Source: Pleionea sediminis
GTDB lineage: Bacteria > Pseudomonadota > Gammaproteobacteria > Enterobacterales > Kangiellaceae
Assembly (NCBI RefSeq): GCF_007570825.1
Contig: NZ_SUNB01000007.1
Location: forward strand, 62,001 to 126,000
Direction of reading: 5' to 3'
Length of the DNA: 64,000 nucleotides
Of the stretch, positions 17,809 through 27,050 are shown in pieces. Within the stretch, counting starts at the first letter, position 1. Each line of letters begins with the position of its first letter. The notes beneath the pieces were generated by a model that ran no database searches, was not told where the DNA came from, and saw only the letters and a list, made by a program, of their open reading frames with translations. Both the position numbers and the translations under genes were made by a program.

Positions 17809-18504
17809 TTAAATATCAACCTGTACCTTTTGTTTAGCAATAACTGTTCCAGTTATTACCCGTTCCGATTGAGCGTTTTGAATCTTGATGCGCTCACCAT
17901 GTTTTCCGTCTTCAAGTGCAACACCTTCCATTGTTACTTGAAATCGAGTATTGCCACTAACAATGGTTAAACCATCACCTTTGCAGACCATGCAGAGCGA
18001 GCGAGGATTAACAATTTCTTCGGCTCTGACTCGCCGCTTTAATATCGAACCGATGACAGTTTTAGGATCGGTGATTGGCGCACTTCGTATATGACTTATA
18101 TCGACTTCAGTTAGCTCAATATCTTTTGCTCCCACTTCATGACCTTTCGGCAAAGATCGAGAATACTTTAGTACTTTTTGACGAATTTCAATATAAACAG
18201 GGACATAGATGTGCCAGCTCTTTGTGCCGACACAGCGAATTCCGATAATGGCGTTGCCTTTGAGATCAGTCCCTTGAGGGACAAATGCTGTTAATGCTTG
18301 ATCGCAGGCCGTTAGTCTAAGCCGAGGATCAACTTTGCCAATGCGTAAGTTAATTCTATTTTCATCGGCAGAAAAGTGCTCTTGCAGGAAGGTTTTTGCC
18401 GTTTCTTTAATTTCTGATACTGATTGAATACCAGCATGCCCAGCAAGCGCTATTACAGCCAGAAAGAAGATAATTGAAATTCTAAAAAACTGTCTAATTA
18501 TCAT
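17809..18504 (-). CDS. flgA: P-ring assembly chaperone FlgA
   Basis: FlgA is a periplasmic chaperone for assembly of the FlgI P ring. The 231-aa precursor has an N-terminal signal peptide (hydrophobic core ~8-22, likely cleavage after GHA) and a SAF-type C-terminal region with SLPKGH.V...DIELTEVDI, VIGSILKRRV and NTRFQVTMEGVALEDG. It is the first gene of flgA-flgM-flgN and is divergent from cheV. A sigma-54-type site lies about 170 bp upstream. Confidence 0.94.
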   Translation of the reverse strand: MIIRQFFRISIIFFLAVIALAGHAGIQSVSEIKETAKTFLQEHFSADENRINLRIGKVDPRLRLTACDQALTAFVPQGTDLKGNAIIGIRCVGTKSWHIYVPVYIEIRQKVLKYSRSLPKGHEVGAKDIELTEVDISHIRSAPITDPKTVIGSILKRRVRAEEIVNPRSLCMVCKGDGLTIVSGNTRFQVTMEGVALEDGKHGERIKIQNAQSERVITGTVIAKQKVQVDI

Positions 18505-18674
18505 GTGGTTGACTCAACTTATTAAAGTTTATTTGATAATGCATAATTACTGCAAAGCCCAAAATTTCAGCTATGCTTAAGTAAAACATCGCAAGTTATT
18601 GATGTATTGGCATATTGTGATTCATGTTGTGCGTGTTAAATCGTGTTAGTTAAATAGCTTTTAACAGTCTTGAA

Positions 18675-18689
18675 GCAATCTACATGCCG
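18675..18689 (-). promoter_or_regulatory. Possible sigma-54 promoter for flgAMN
   Basis: Read on the minus strand the site is CGGCATGTAGATTGC, matching TGGCAC-N5-TTGC with the correct 5-bp spacer and intact GG and GC. It would give a ~155-nt leader for flgA. It is weaker than the other sigma-54-type sites in the window. Confidence 0.5.
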
Positions 18690-18730
18690 AATTGAAAAGA
18701 TCGTAGCGCTTTTAAAGTCAGGAGAGCTTA

Positions 18731-19657
18731 ATGTCGAGCATTTTGGACAGCGTCAATCAGCGCACTCAAATGGTTGGTCAAAACCGACTGGAACTACTGT
18801 TGTTTAAACTCCGCGGTCCGCAAATGTACGGGATCAATGTTTTTAAAGTCCGAGAGGTGCTTCAGTGTCCAGCACTTACTGAGATGCCAAAAACACACTC
18901 AGTTGTACGCGGTATTGCACATATTCGCGGTCAAACAATTTCAGTGATCGACTTAAGTCTGGCGACGGGTGGTCCCGCTTTGCAAGATATCGAAAAGTGC
19001 TTCGTTATTATTGCAGAATATAATCGAGCCGTTCAGGGATTTTTAGTTCGTTCGGTAGAGCGTATTGTTAATATGAATTGGGGCGATATTCATCCTCCAC
19101 CATCGGGAAGTGGGAAGGATCATTATTTAACCGCCGTGACTGAAATCGATAAACAGCTGGCCGAAATTATTGATGTTGAGAAAATCCTTGCCGAAATTAA
19201 TCCTGCCAGTGACATTGTTAGTGATGATATCGTCCAGAAATCGGCGGGAAGGGAGCCTCAAGATAAAATAGTGTTGGTCGCTGATGACTCATCGGTCGCG
19301 CGAAATCAAATCAAGCGGACCGTTGAGCAGCTGGGACTGAAAGTGGTTACGAAAAAAGATGGAAAAGAAGCTTTGGATTATTTGTTGGCTCTGGTGAATG
19401 ATGGAAAATTGATTAAAGACGAGCTGCTGTTATTGATCTCAGATATTGAAATGCCAGAAATGGACGGTTACACATTGACTGCGGAAATTCGTAATAATGA
19501 GTCTTTAAAAGGACTTTGGGTGTTGCTTCATACTTCATTAAGCGGAGTATTTAATCAAGCGATGGTGCAAAAAGTTGGAGCGAATGACTTTATTCCTAAA
19601 TTTAATCCGGATGAACTGGCCGGTGCGGTGCAAAAACTCATTGAAGAAGAAGTTTAA
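18731..19657 (+). CDS. cheV: Chemotaxis coupling protein CheV
   Basis: CheV couples chemoreceptors to CheA and can be tuned by phosphorylation. The 308-aa protein has a CheW-like domain (~20-160, with YGINVFKVREVLQC and GIAHIRGQTISVIDL) and a receiver (~178-305, acidic pocket at VADDSSVARN, acceptor Asp in LLISDIEMPEMDGY). AGGAGAG lies 6 bp before the ATG. cheV followed by cheR just before flgB is a common arrangement in polar-flagellated gammaproteobacteria. Confidence 0.96.
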   Translation: MSSILDSVNQRTQMVGQNRLELLLFKLRGPQMYGINVFKVREVLQCPALTEMPKTHSVVRGIAHIRGQTISVIDLSLATGGPALQDIEKCFVIIAEYNRAVQGFLVRSVERIVNMNWGDIHPPPSGSGKDHYLTAVTEIDKQLAEIIDVEKILAEINPASDIVSDDIVQKSAGREPQDKIVLVADDSSVARNQIKRTVEQLGLKVVTKKDGKEALDYLLALVNDGKLIKDELLLLISDIEMPEMDGYTLTAEIRNNESLKGLWVLLHTSLSGVFNQAMVQKVGANDFIPKFNPDELAGAVQKLIEEEV

Positions 19658-19681
19658 ATAAAGCCAGGGGCACACGCAGTA

Positions 19682-20512
19682 ATGATTATCTCATCGGATA
19701 CGTATGGAAAATTCCAGAAAATTTTGCACGAGAAAACAGGGATTTTATTAGGAGATAATAAACAGTACCTGGTTTCGAGTCGTCTTAGTGGTTTTATCAA
19801 AGAGAAGAACATAGATACTTTCGAGAGATTGTTAGATGAGGTTTCTCGACCCAATGGAATGACCATTTTGCAACAAGTCATCGATCGTATGACAACGAAT
19901 GAAACATTATGGTTTCGCGATAGTTTTCCGTTTAAATTTTTAATTTCACATATTCTTCCGGAACTGAAAAGCAATGGGAAAAACAACATTAATATTTGGT
20001 CTGCGGCGTGTTCGTCGGGGCAGGAAGCCTATTCCATTATCATGTCTATCGAGGAGCATCTTAGAACTTCTATGCGTCAACCCATTCCAGACTCAATTGA
20101 AATTCTAGGAACTGATATTTCTACACGAATGTTAGCTCAGGCGAGGCAGGGAGAGTATCAATCTTTGGAAATCGCGCGTGGGTTGTCTGAAGAAATGAAA
20201 AGCCGATATTTTGAAACAGAAGACGGTCGAACATTTAAAATTAATCCAGAGCTCAAGAAGCGCGTGAGATTTACCTCTTTAAATTTAATGCAGTTACCCT
20301 ATCGTTCAGTTGGGAAGTTTGACATCATTTATTGTCGTAATGTATTAATCTATTTTTCGGGTGAACTTAAGGAGAACGTTATCAATGGATTGGCCGATTG
20401 TATGCATCCGGGAGGTTATTTATTTCTTGGTGCTTCTGAATCAATGCCGTCTTCCATTAAACGGTTTAAAATGATTCGTTGTAATCCTGGTTTAGCTTAT
20501 CAACTTATTTAA
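19682..20512 (+). CDS. cheR: Chemoreceptor methyltransferase CheR
   Basis: CheR transfers methyl groups from S-adenosylmethionine to glutamates of chemoreceptors. The 276-aa protein has the all-helical N-terminal domain (RMTTNETLWFRDSFPF), the SAM loop NIWSAACSSGQEAYS, EILGTDIS, and the FDIIYCRNVLIYF and GGYLFLGASES motifs. It lies 24 bp after cheV in the same direction. No chemoreceptor gene is in the window. Confidence 0.96.
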   Translation: MIISSDTYGKFQKILHEKTGILLGDNKQYLVSSRLSGFIKEKNIDTFERLLDEVSRPNGMTILQQVIDRMTTNETLWFRDSFPFKFLISHILPELKSNGKNNINIWSAACSSGQEAYSIIMSIEEHLRTSMRQPIPDSIEILGTDISTRMLAQARQGEYQSLEIARGLSEEMKSRYFETEDGRTFKINPELKKRVRFTSLNLMQLPYRSVGKFDIIYCRNVLIYFSGELKENVINGLADCMHPGGYLFLGASESMPSSIKRFKMIRCNPGLAYQLI

Positions 20513-20588
20513 AATTCAGAGTAATTTCTCGCGTCTTCTGTTCGATATTTTCAATTAATCTTCTGCACCTATTTTAGTTGCCGCATGC

Positions 20589-20611
20589 GCGGTTTGACCT
20601 TGCCGCTTTTT
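20589..20611 (+). terminator. Weak terminator-like hairpin after cheR
   Basis: GCGG and CCGC form a short GC stem with a 10-nt loop, followed by TTTTTCCTTTT. A competing CCGC-ATGC-GCGG stem overlaps it. The stem is only 4 bp, so the call is tentative. Confidence 0.3.
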
Positions 20612-20679
20612 CCTTTTGTAACGCCTCTCCCTAGTTAGCTATTTCCTTATCTTACTGAAAATAAAGAAGAATGTATTTG

Positions 20680-20694
20680 TGGCATAGTGCTTGC
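20680..20694 (+). promoter_or_regulatory. Sigma-54 promoter for the flgB operon
   Basis: TGGCATAGTGCTTGC matches TGGCAC-N5-TTGC with one mismatch. It lies 34 bp before the flgB ATG and would be used with a FlrC-type activator. It also excludes an upstream in-frame start at 20671. Confidence 0.8.
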
Positions 20695-20727
20695 TCATTT
20701 AGGAGAAACGGTAAAAGGAGCGTCATA

Positions 20728-21129
20728 ATGGCGATCAATTTTGACAAAGCATTAGGCATTCAGCAATACACGCTGGCACTACGTTCTCAACGCGCTGAGA
20801 TTTTAGCGAATAACATGGCGAATGCCGATACGCCCGGATACAAAGCGCAAGATATAGATTTTAAGCGAGCGTTAGAAAATGCAATGTCGGGAAAAGAATT
20901 TGGTCTTCGCAGAACCGATAAACGTCATTTTAACGGAGGTTCAGGATCGCTCGCTCACGGAGATGTGAAATACCGTGTACCTAACCAACCTGATACGGGT
21001 GATGGAAATACAGTAGATGCGCAAAAAGAAATGCAAAAGTATGCGCAAAATGCGATCGATTATCAGACAACTCTTTTGTATTTGAGTAATAAGTTCAAAG
21101 GCATTACTAAAGCATTAAAAGGTGAATAG
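20728..21129 (+). CDS. flgB: Flagellar proximal rod protein FlgB
   Basis: FlgB is a structural component of the proximal rod. The 133-aa protein begins MAINFDKALGIQQYTLALRS, with the rod-family motif ILANNMANADTPGYKA.D and a C-terminal helix ending in YLSNKFKG. An in-frame ATG upstream overlaps the sigma-54 site, so the ATG at 20728 with AAAGGAG 7 bp before it is the start. It is the first gene of a run through flgJ on the same strand. Confidence 0.96.
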   Translation: MAINFDKALGIQQYTLALRSQRAEILANNMANADTPGYKAQDIDFKRALENAMSGKEFGLRRTDKRHFNGGSGSLAHGDVKYRVPNQPDTGDGNTVDAQKEMQKYAQNAIDYQTTLLYLSNKFKGITKALKGE

Positions 21130-21131
21130 TT

Positions 21132-21548
21132 ATGAGTCTTCATAATATTTTTGACATTTCGGGTTCAGCATTGAGTGCGCAAAGTGTTCGTCTCAACACC
21201 ACTGCCAGTAATATGGCAAATGCCGAAAGTGTTTCAAGTAGTGTTAATGAAACCTACAAAGCTCGTCATCCGGTTTTTAGTGCCGTTTATGAGTCGCTCA
21301 GTGGTTCTAAATATTCTGGTGCGGGTGTCAACGTTTTAGGAGTTGTTGAAAGTGCGGCCGAACCTAGAGTGAAATACCAGCCAGAAAACCCATTGTCAGA
21401 TGAAAACGGCAATGTCTTTTTACCGAACGTTAATATTGTTGAAGAAATGGCAAATATGATTTCTGCATCGAGAAATTATCAAGCCAATGTTGAAATCGCG
21501 AATACTGCAAAAACACTAATACAGAGAACATTGAACTTAGGTCAATAA
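21132..21548 (+). CDS. flgC: Flagellar proximal rod protein FlgC
   Basis: FlgC is a proximal rod subunit. The 138-aa protein has the N-terminal rod motif LNTTASNMANAES, the P.YQPENPLSDENGNVFLPNVNIVEEMANMI stretch (key residues P.NPL.DE.G.V), and the C-terminal SRNYQANVE. It begins 2 bp after flgB, so translation is likely coupled. Confidence 0.96.
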   Translation: MSLHNIFDISGSALSAQSVRLNTTASNMANAESVSSSVNETYKARHPVFSAVYESLSGSKYSGAGVNVLGVVESAAEPRVKYQPENPLSDENGNVFLPNVNIVEEMANMISASRNYQANVEIANTAKTLIQRTLNLGQ

Positions 21549-21570
21549 AACAGCTTAACTGGAAACCATC

Positions 21571-22257
21571 ATGAGTACCATAAATAACGATGTCAGTAAC
21601 CTTTACAACGACCTTGGATTGACCAAGCCAGAAGAACTGGAATCCGGTCGCAAGGAAACCCTGGATCAATCAGATTTCATGGCGTTATTGTCTACGCAAT
21701 TGGCAAATCAAGATCCGTTTGAACCGATGGATAATAAAGAATTCATTTCTCAAATGGCTCAGTTTTCCAGTTTGTCTGGAATGGAAGAACTTAATCAAAG
21801 TTTTGGTACGCTAGCGAGTTCTTTGTCGTCGAATCAAGCATTACAAGCGTCTTCTTTAGTCGGGCGCAGTGTCATGGTGCCCACCAGTATTGGTTACTTA
21901 GGTCAAGAGGGTAGCGTTGAAGGACGTGTCACCTTAAATCAACCCACTCAAAATGTTTGGGTTGAGGTAAAAGATCAGTCTGGACAAGTCGTGCGTCGAT
22001 TTGAAATGGGGTCTTTTGGCCAAGGCGATTTGCCGGTTGAATGGGACGGCATGAGTGATACCGGTGAAAGAATGCCAGAAGGCGCTTACTCCATCAATGT
22101 TTATGGTCAAGTAGGCGGTACCACTGAACAATTAGGAACCGTTATGAAAGCTCAAGTTAACAGTGTCAATCTTGGTGGTGGTACGGGCGGCGTAGTTTTG
22201 AATTTAACTGGACTGGGCCAAGTGAAATTATCGGATATCGATGAAATCGGTATCTAA
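21571..22257 (+). CDS. flgD: Hook-capping protein FlgD
   Basis: FlgD caps the growing hook and is needed for FlgE assembly. The 228-aa protein has the N-terminal export/cap segment (QSDFMALLSTQLANQDPFEPMDN, key residues FM.LL..QL.NQDP..PMDN), and the C-terminal FlgD Ig-like and Tudor-like region with GQGDLPVEWDG. It lies 22 bp after flgC in the rod-hook operon. Confidence 0.96.
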   Translation: MSTINNDVSNLYNDLGLTKPEELESGRKETLDQSDFMALLSTQLANQDPFEPMDNKEFISQMAQFSSLSGMEELNQSFGTLASSLSSNQALQASSLVGRSVMVPTSIGYLGQEGSVEGRVTLNQPTQNVWVEVKDQSGQVVRRFEMGSFGQGDLPVEWDGMSDTGERMPEGAYSINVYGQVGGTTEQLGTVMKAQVNSVNLGGGTGGVVLNLTGLGQVKLSDIDEIGI

Positions 22258-22301
22258 AGTTTTAATCTATATGTAAAAGCAGTCAGTCGGGAGAAGTTAC
22301 C

Positions 22302-23582
22302 ATGTCATTTAATACAGCACTCAGTGGTTTAAACGCAGCGCAAGCCGATTTAAATGTTACGAGTAATAATATTGCAAATGTATCCACAACCGGGTTTAAG
22401 TTCTCTCGAGCTGAATTTGGCGACATTTTTGCAACATCAACGCTGGGCAGTTCAAAAACAGCAATTGGTAATGGTGTGATATTAAGTAATGTTGCACAAC
22501 AATTTAACCAGGGAAACCTTGAGTTTACATCAAACACATTAGACCTTGCCGTTTCTGGTCAAGGATTTTTTGTTTTAGAGCCGGGACAAAATAATGAAAA
22601 TAAAATTTTTACCCGTGCAGGAGAGTTTGGTGTCGATAGTAATGGATTTGTAGTCAACAGTTCTGGTGCTCGTTTACAAGCGTTTCCTACTAATCCTGAT
22701 GGCACAGTAACCGCGACTGCTTTATCAAGTACACAAGCATTACAAATTCCACAGTCAGCAGGTTCTCCGACAGCAACGACTGAGCTAGAAATTGGAATTA
22801 ATCTTCCCGCAAATGCTGTTGGTCAAAACGTTAACTTATTTGATCCCACTGCGCCTTCAACTTACAGTGCATCGACATCGGTTACCATTTTTGATTCGTT
22901 AGGTGAAAGTCATATTACGACGATTTACTACGTAAAAGATGCAGCTACACCAAACACCTGGGCTGCTTATCATTACGTTGATGGTAATCCAGTTGATATT
23001 CAGGGTGGTACTGCTGGCGCTAATGGCCAGTTGTATCACACCATCGAATTTGATGCGGCAGGTTCGTTTATCCAGACGAATCCGGCGAATCCAACAACCG
23101 AGCCTTTAGGATTTACCAACGGATCAAATCCTGCTCAAACGTTTGCCATCGATTATGTTAACAATGCGCCAACTCAATTCGCTTCACCGTTTACGGTTAA
23201 TACCCTTGATCAAAATGGCGCGACAATTGGGCGTTTGGCAGGAATCGAAATCAGTGAAACAGGAACCGTTCGAGCTAACTTTACCAATGGTACATCCAGT
23301 TCTATCGGAAAAATTGCGCTTGTTCGATTTCCAAATCCACAAGGTTTAAGCCAACTGGGAAATAACACCTGGTCTGACTCAATCGACTCTGGGGAGCCTC
23401 TGGCGGGTGAAGCACTAACTTCGAGTTTTGGGCAAATTCGTTCAGGTGCGCTCGAAACTTCCAATGTGGATTTAACATCCGAATTAGTGAACTTAATAAC
23501 AGCGCAACGAAACTTTCAGGCGAATGCAAGAACGATTGAAACCAATAATCAGGTAACACAGACAATTATTCAGATTAGATAG
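22302..23582 (+). CDS. flgE: Flagellar hook protein FlgE
   Basis: FlgE polymerises into the hook. The 426-aa protein starts with MSFNTALSGLNAAQADLNVT and SNNIANVSTTGFK, and ends with SNVDLTSELVNLITAQRNFQ and a coiled C-terminus. The variable middle includes the FlgE D2-like region SATSVTIFDSLGESH. Length is in the usual range. GGGAGAAG precedes the ATG. It lies 44 bp after flgD. Confidence 0.96.
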   Translation: MSFNTALSGLNAAQADLNVTSNNIANVSTTGFKFSRAEFGDIFATSTLGSSKTAIGNGVILSNVAQQFNQGNLEFTSNTLDLAVSGQGFFVLEPGQNNENKIFTRAGEFGVDSNGFVVNSSGARLQAFPTNPDGTVTATALSSTQALQIPQSAGSPTATTELEIGINLPANAVGQNVNLFDPTAPSTYSASTSVTIFDSLGESHITTIYYVKDAATPNTWAAYHYVDGNPVDIQGGTAGANGQLYHTIEFDAAGSFIQTNPANPTTEPLGFTNGSNPAQTFAIDYVNNAPTQFASPFTVNTLDQNGATIGRLAGIEISETGTVRANFTNGTSSSIGKIALVRFPNPQGLSQLGNNTWSDSIDSGEPLAGEALTSSFGQIRSGALETSNVDLTSELVNLITAQRNFQANARTIETNNQVTQTIIQIR

Positions 23583-23628
23583 AAATAATATTTATTGAAT
23601 GAGTAAGTAATGAAAGAAGGGCACGACG

Positions 23629-24369
23629 ATGGATAAACTAGTTTACGTTGCAATGACAGGAGCCAAAGAAAATATGTTGGCTCAAGCAAAGTCAGCAAAT
23701 AATCTGGCCAATGTTAGTACCACGGGTTTCCGAGCCGATCTACAACATGCGCGATCCCTCCAAGCGTTTGGCGATGGATTTCCCAGTCGTGTTTTTTCTT
23801 TAACGGAACGGCCGGGTTACCGATTCGATTCAGGAACCATTCAAACGACAGGCAATGACTTTGATGTCGCAGTGAAAGATCAAGGATGGATTGCGGTACA
23901 AATGCCGACTGGCGAAGAAGCTTATACCCGCCGTGGAGACTTAAAAATTAATGCGAATGGTTTATTAGAAAATGGAGCAGGGCATTTAGTGTTAGGTAAT
24001 GGTGGACCCATCGCTTTTCCTCCTTTTGAGAAAGTTGATATTGGCGTTGACGGTACCATAACAATTAAACCACAGGGCGCCGCCGACAATGAAATGCTCA
24101 TTCTTGATCGCATTAAATTAGTCAATCCAGATAATGGGCAATTGATGAAAAACGACTTTGGTCTTTTTGTGCGTAAAGATGGCGGTATTGAGCCACCTGA
24201 TGCGGCAGTTCAAGTTGTTAGTGGTGCCATTGAAAGTAGTAACGTGAATGCCGTTGAAGAGATGGTGAATATGATTAGTTTATCGCGTCAATTTGAATTG
24301 CAAGTGAAAATGATGCAAACCGCTGAGCAGAATGATCAGTCGATTAGTCAGTTAGTAAGAATGTCGTAA
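23629..24369 (+). CDS. flgF: Flagellar proximal rod protein FlgF
   Basis: FlgF is a proximal rod subunit of the hook/rod family. The 246-aa protein has the N-terminal MTGAKENMLAQAKSANNLAN motif with STTGFRADL, a typical middle (VAVKDQGWIAVQM), and the C-terminal SSNVNAVEEMVNMISLSRQFELQ. It lies 46 bp after flgE and 27 bp before flgG, the conserved order. Confidence 0.95.
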   Translation: MDKLVYVAMTGAKENMLAQAKSANNLANVSTTGFRADLQHARSLQAFGDGFPSRVFSLTERPGYRFDSGTIQTTGNDFDVAVKDQGWIAVQMPTGEEAYTRRGDLKINANGLLENGAGHLVLGNGGPIAFPPFEKVDIGVDGTITIKPQGAADNEMLILDRIKLVNPDNGQLMKNDFGLFVRKDGGIEPPDAAVQVVSGAIESSNVNAVEEMVNMISLSRQFELQVKMMQTAEQNDQSISQLVRMS

Positions 24370-24396
24370 TAACGCAAAACTTATTTGGAGTAAATT

Positions 24397-25185
24397 ATGC
24401 ATCCCGCACTTTGGATTAGTAAATCCGGTTTAGATGCCCAGTCAACTGAGCTTCAGGTGACGTCAAACAACTTGGCGAATGCGAGCACTCTTGGTTATAA
24501 AAAGAGTCGTGCCGTTTTTGAAGATTTATTTTATCAAACCGTACGAGCTCCAGGCAGTCAGTCTTCGCAAAATACCGAACTTCCTTCGGGATTGATGTTG
24601 GGTACTGGTGTGAAAACCGTAGCGACGCAAAAAGATTTTACACAGGGCTCTTTTCAACTGACTCAAAACCAATTGGATATGGCGATTGAAGGAGAAGGCT
24701 TCTTCCAAATTTTGCGTCCTGATGGTTCTACGGGTTACACCCGTGCGGGTAACTTTCAGTTGGATGAAAATGGTCAGGTGGTCATGGCGGGATCCGGCTT
24801 TCCACTTCAGCCTGCCATTAATGTACCCGATGATGCTATCAGTTTTGATGTGAGTATCGATGGTATTGTTTCCGTTCAATTGCCTAATCAGGCAGCTCCC
24901 GCAATTTTGGGACAAATTCAAACCGCTAACTTTATTAATCCTGTTGGCTTAAAGCCGATTGGTCAAAATTTATTTTTAGAAACTCAAGCGAGTGGCGCGC
25001 CAATAGTGGGAAATCCATCTGAAGATGGATTAGGCAATTTACGCGGTGGTCAGCTTGAGTCATCAAATGTATCTGTGGTTGAAGAGTTGGTTGGACTGAT
25101 TGAAACTCAGCGAGCCTACGAAATTAATGCCAAAGTAATTTCGGGCGTCGATCAAATGCTTCAATACGTCAATCAAACGCTCTAG
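24397..25185 (+). CDS. flgG: Flagellar distal rod protein FlgG
   Basis: FlgG builds the distal rod. The 262-aa protein begins MHPALWISKSGLDAQS with TSNNLANASTLGYK. A middle region contains QGSFQLTQNQLDMAIEGEGF, and the C-terminus is SSNVSVVEELVGLIETQRAYE. Length matches the family. TTTGGAG precedes the ATG. Confidence 0.96.
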   Translation: MHPALWISKSGLDAQSTELQVTSNNLANASTLGYKKSRAVFEDLFYQTVRAPGSQSSQNTELPSGLMLGTGVKTVATQKDFTQGSFQLTQNQLDMAIEGEGFFQILRPDGSTGYTRAGNFQLDENGQVVMAGSGFPLQPAINVPDDAISFDVSIDGIVSVQLPNQAAPAILGQIQTANFINPVGLKPIGQNLFLETQASGAPIVGNPSEDGLGNLRGGQLESSNVSVVEELVGLIETQRAYEINAKVISGVDQMLQYVNQTL

Positions 25186-25232
25186 TAAACGTTTTTAAAG
25201 TTGTCTTTTACCGGTGCGTGAGAGAGGTAGTT

Positions 25233-25925
25233 ATGAAACGCAACATTATAATCAACTCGCTTCTATTTATTATTAGTTTATTGATAACTGGGTGTGCGAG
25301 TTTCGTTCCTCCTGAACCCGACGATCCTTACTTCGCACCGAAAATTCCTGATACACCGATGCAACAAAAGGCGAGCCAAGGGTCTTTATTTTCATCTTCG
25401 AATAATATGTTGCTGTATGAAGATCGAAAAGCAACCCAGGTTGGCGATATTATTACGATTATTTTAACCGAAACAACGGATGCATCGAAGAAAGCTGATA
25501 CTGACACCAAAAAAGAATCCGATGTCTCTTTACCTGATCCATTGATTGCAGGCAGAAATTACACGTTTAACTCGGGGCAGTCTTCATTTGAAATGGATAT
25601 CGGGCTTGAAACCGAATTTAAAGGTGAAGCGGAATCGAAACAAAGCAATAAATTAAACGGCACTATTTCTGTTACCGTTCAACAAGTACTACCTAATGGT
25701 AATCTAATCGTACGTGGTGAAAAGTGGCTGACCTTAAATCAGGGCGATGAATTTATTCGCTTATCGGGTTTGCTTCGTCCCCAAGATATTACCTCGGATA
25801 ATACAGCTCCCTCTAATCGTTTGGCGAATGCGAGAATTCAATACAGTGGCACGGGCCAAGTGGCTGATGCGAACCGTCAAGGTTGGTTGGCACGATTCTT
25901 TAATAGTCCTTGGTGGCCTTTTTAA
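25233..25925 (+). CDS. flgH: L-ring lipoprotein FlgH
   Basis: FlgH forms the outer-membrane L ring. The 230-aa precursor has a lipoprotein signal with lipobox LITG-C21, then the conserved SLF and [17 protein letters not shown] segment, and the C-terminal [22 protein letters not shown] and [20 protein letters not shown]. The ATG at 25233, with GAGAGG upstream, fits better than the GTG five codons earlier. Confidence 0.96.
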   Translation: MKRNIIINSLLFIISLLITGCASFVPPEPDDPYFAPKIPDTPMQQKASQGSLFSSSNNMLLYEDRKATQVGDIITIILTETTDASKKADTDTKKESDVSLPDPLIAGRNYTFNSGQSSFEMDIGLETEFKGEAESKQSNKLNGTISVTVQQVLPNGNLIVRGEKWLTLNQGDEFIRLSGLLRPQDITSDNTAPSNRLANARIQYSGTGQVADANRQGWLARFFNSPWWPF

Positions 25926-25944
25926 AAAATGTGTGAGGTATGCC

Positions 25945-27036
25945 ATGTCTATTAATCGCTTTGTACTCATTGTAACGCTATTCTTGAGTGCTCTCTGTTT
26001 CGCAGAGCGTGTTAAAGATATTGCCTCAATTCAAGGTGTTAGAACCAATCACCTGGTCGGATACGGACTGGTTGTTGGTTTAGATGGAACCGGTGAGCAA
26101 ACGGTTTATACCGCTCAAGCCTTTAAGACCATGTTAAATCGTTTCGGCATAACTTTGCCGCAAGGGCTTAATCCAAAGTTGAAAAATGTTGCCGCTGTTG
26201 CAGTGCATGCTGAGTTGCCTGCTTTCTCCAAGCCCGGACAAACCATCGATATAACTGTTTCCAGTTTGGGAGACGCGAAAAGCTTGCGCGGTGGAGCATT
26301 ATTGCTAACACCTCTTAAAGGAGTGGATGGAAATATTTATGCATTAGCGCAGGGTAATTTAGTGGTCGGTGGATTTGGTGCTGAAGGGTTAGATGGCTCA
26401 AAAGTGACGGTCAATATTCCGACTGCGGGAAGAATTCCTAACGGCGCTATTGTTGAGCGAGAAGTCGCGAGCTCTTTTGGTGACGGAGACCATTTTATTT
26501 TTAATCTGCATCGCCCAGATTTTACAACCGCCAAAACCTTAGCAAAAGCGATCAATGATTTTGTCGGCCCTCATACCGCCAAGCCTATGGATGCAACATC
26601 CATTAAAGTCAGTGCGCCCCGTGATGTATCACACCGAGTCGCATTTTTGTCTGCGCTTGAGAATGTCAAAATTGAACCGGCTGAAGGTAGATCTAGAATT
26701 ATCATTAATTCCAGAACGGGCACTATCGTTGTGGGTAAAAATGTTCGGTTACGCGAAGCAGCGGTTGCTCATGGCTCACTAGTCGTTACTATTAATGAAA
26801 ACCAGCAAGTGTCGCAACCTAATGCTTTTAGTCAAGGTCAAACTGAAGTTACTGAGCAATCTGAAGCACAACTTATTCAAGAAGAAGCCAAGATGTTTCA
26901 CTTTACTCCTGGCGTGAATTTAAATGAATTGGTGCGCGCAGTTAATGCTGTGGGAGCAGCGCCCGGAGATTTAATGGCGATTCTTGAAGCACTCAAACAA
27001 GCGGGTGCCATTGAAGGCGAACTTGTGGTTATTTAG
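25945..27036 (+). CDS. flgI: P-ring protein FlgI
   Basis: FlgI forms the periplasmic P ring. The 363-aa precursor starts [20 protein letters not shown], a clear signal peptide, followed by the conserved [20 protein letters not shown]. Later motifs are [18 protein letters not shown] and [14 protein letters not shown]. An open frame reaches far upstream into flgH, but the signal peptide fixes the ATG at 25945. It begins 19 bp after flgH. Confidence 0.96.
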   Translation: MSINRFVLIVTLFLSALCFAERVKDIASIQGVRTNHLVGYGLVVGLDGTGEQTVYTAQAFKTMLNRFGITLPQGLNPKLKNVAAVAVHAELPAFSKPGQTIDITVSSLGDAKSLRGGALLLTPLKGVDGNIYALAQGNLVVGGFGAEGLDGSKVTVNIPTAGRIPNGAIVEREVASSFGDGDHFIFNLHRPDFTTAKTLAKAINDFVGPHTAKPMDATSIKVSAPRDVSHRVAFLSALENVKIEPAEGRSRIIINSRTGTIVVGKNVRLREAAVAHGSLVVTINENQQVSQPNAFSQGQTEVTEQSEAQLIQEEAKMFHFTPGVNLNELVRAVNAVGAAPGDLMAILEALKQAGAIEGELVVI

Positions 27037-27050
27037 GTAGAGCGTTAACC

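Noticed and set aside
25747-25944. Upstream extension of flgI inside flgH
   Set aside because: The signal peptide begins at 25945, so the extension is only an open frame overlapping flgH.
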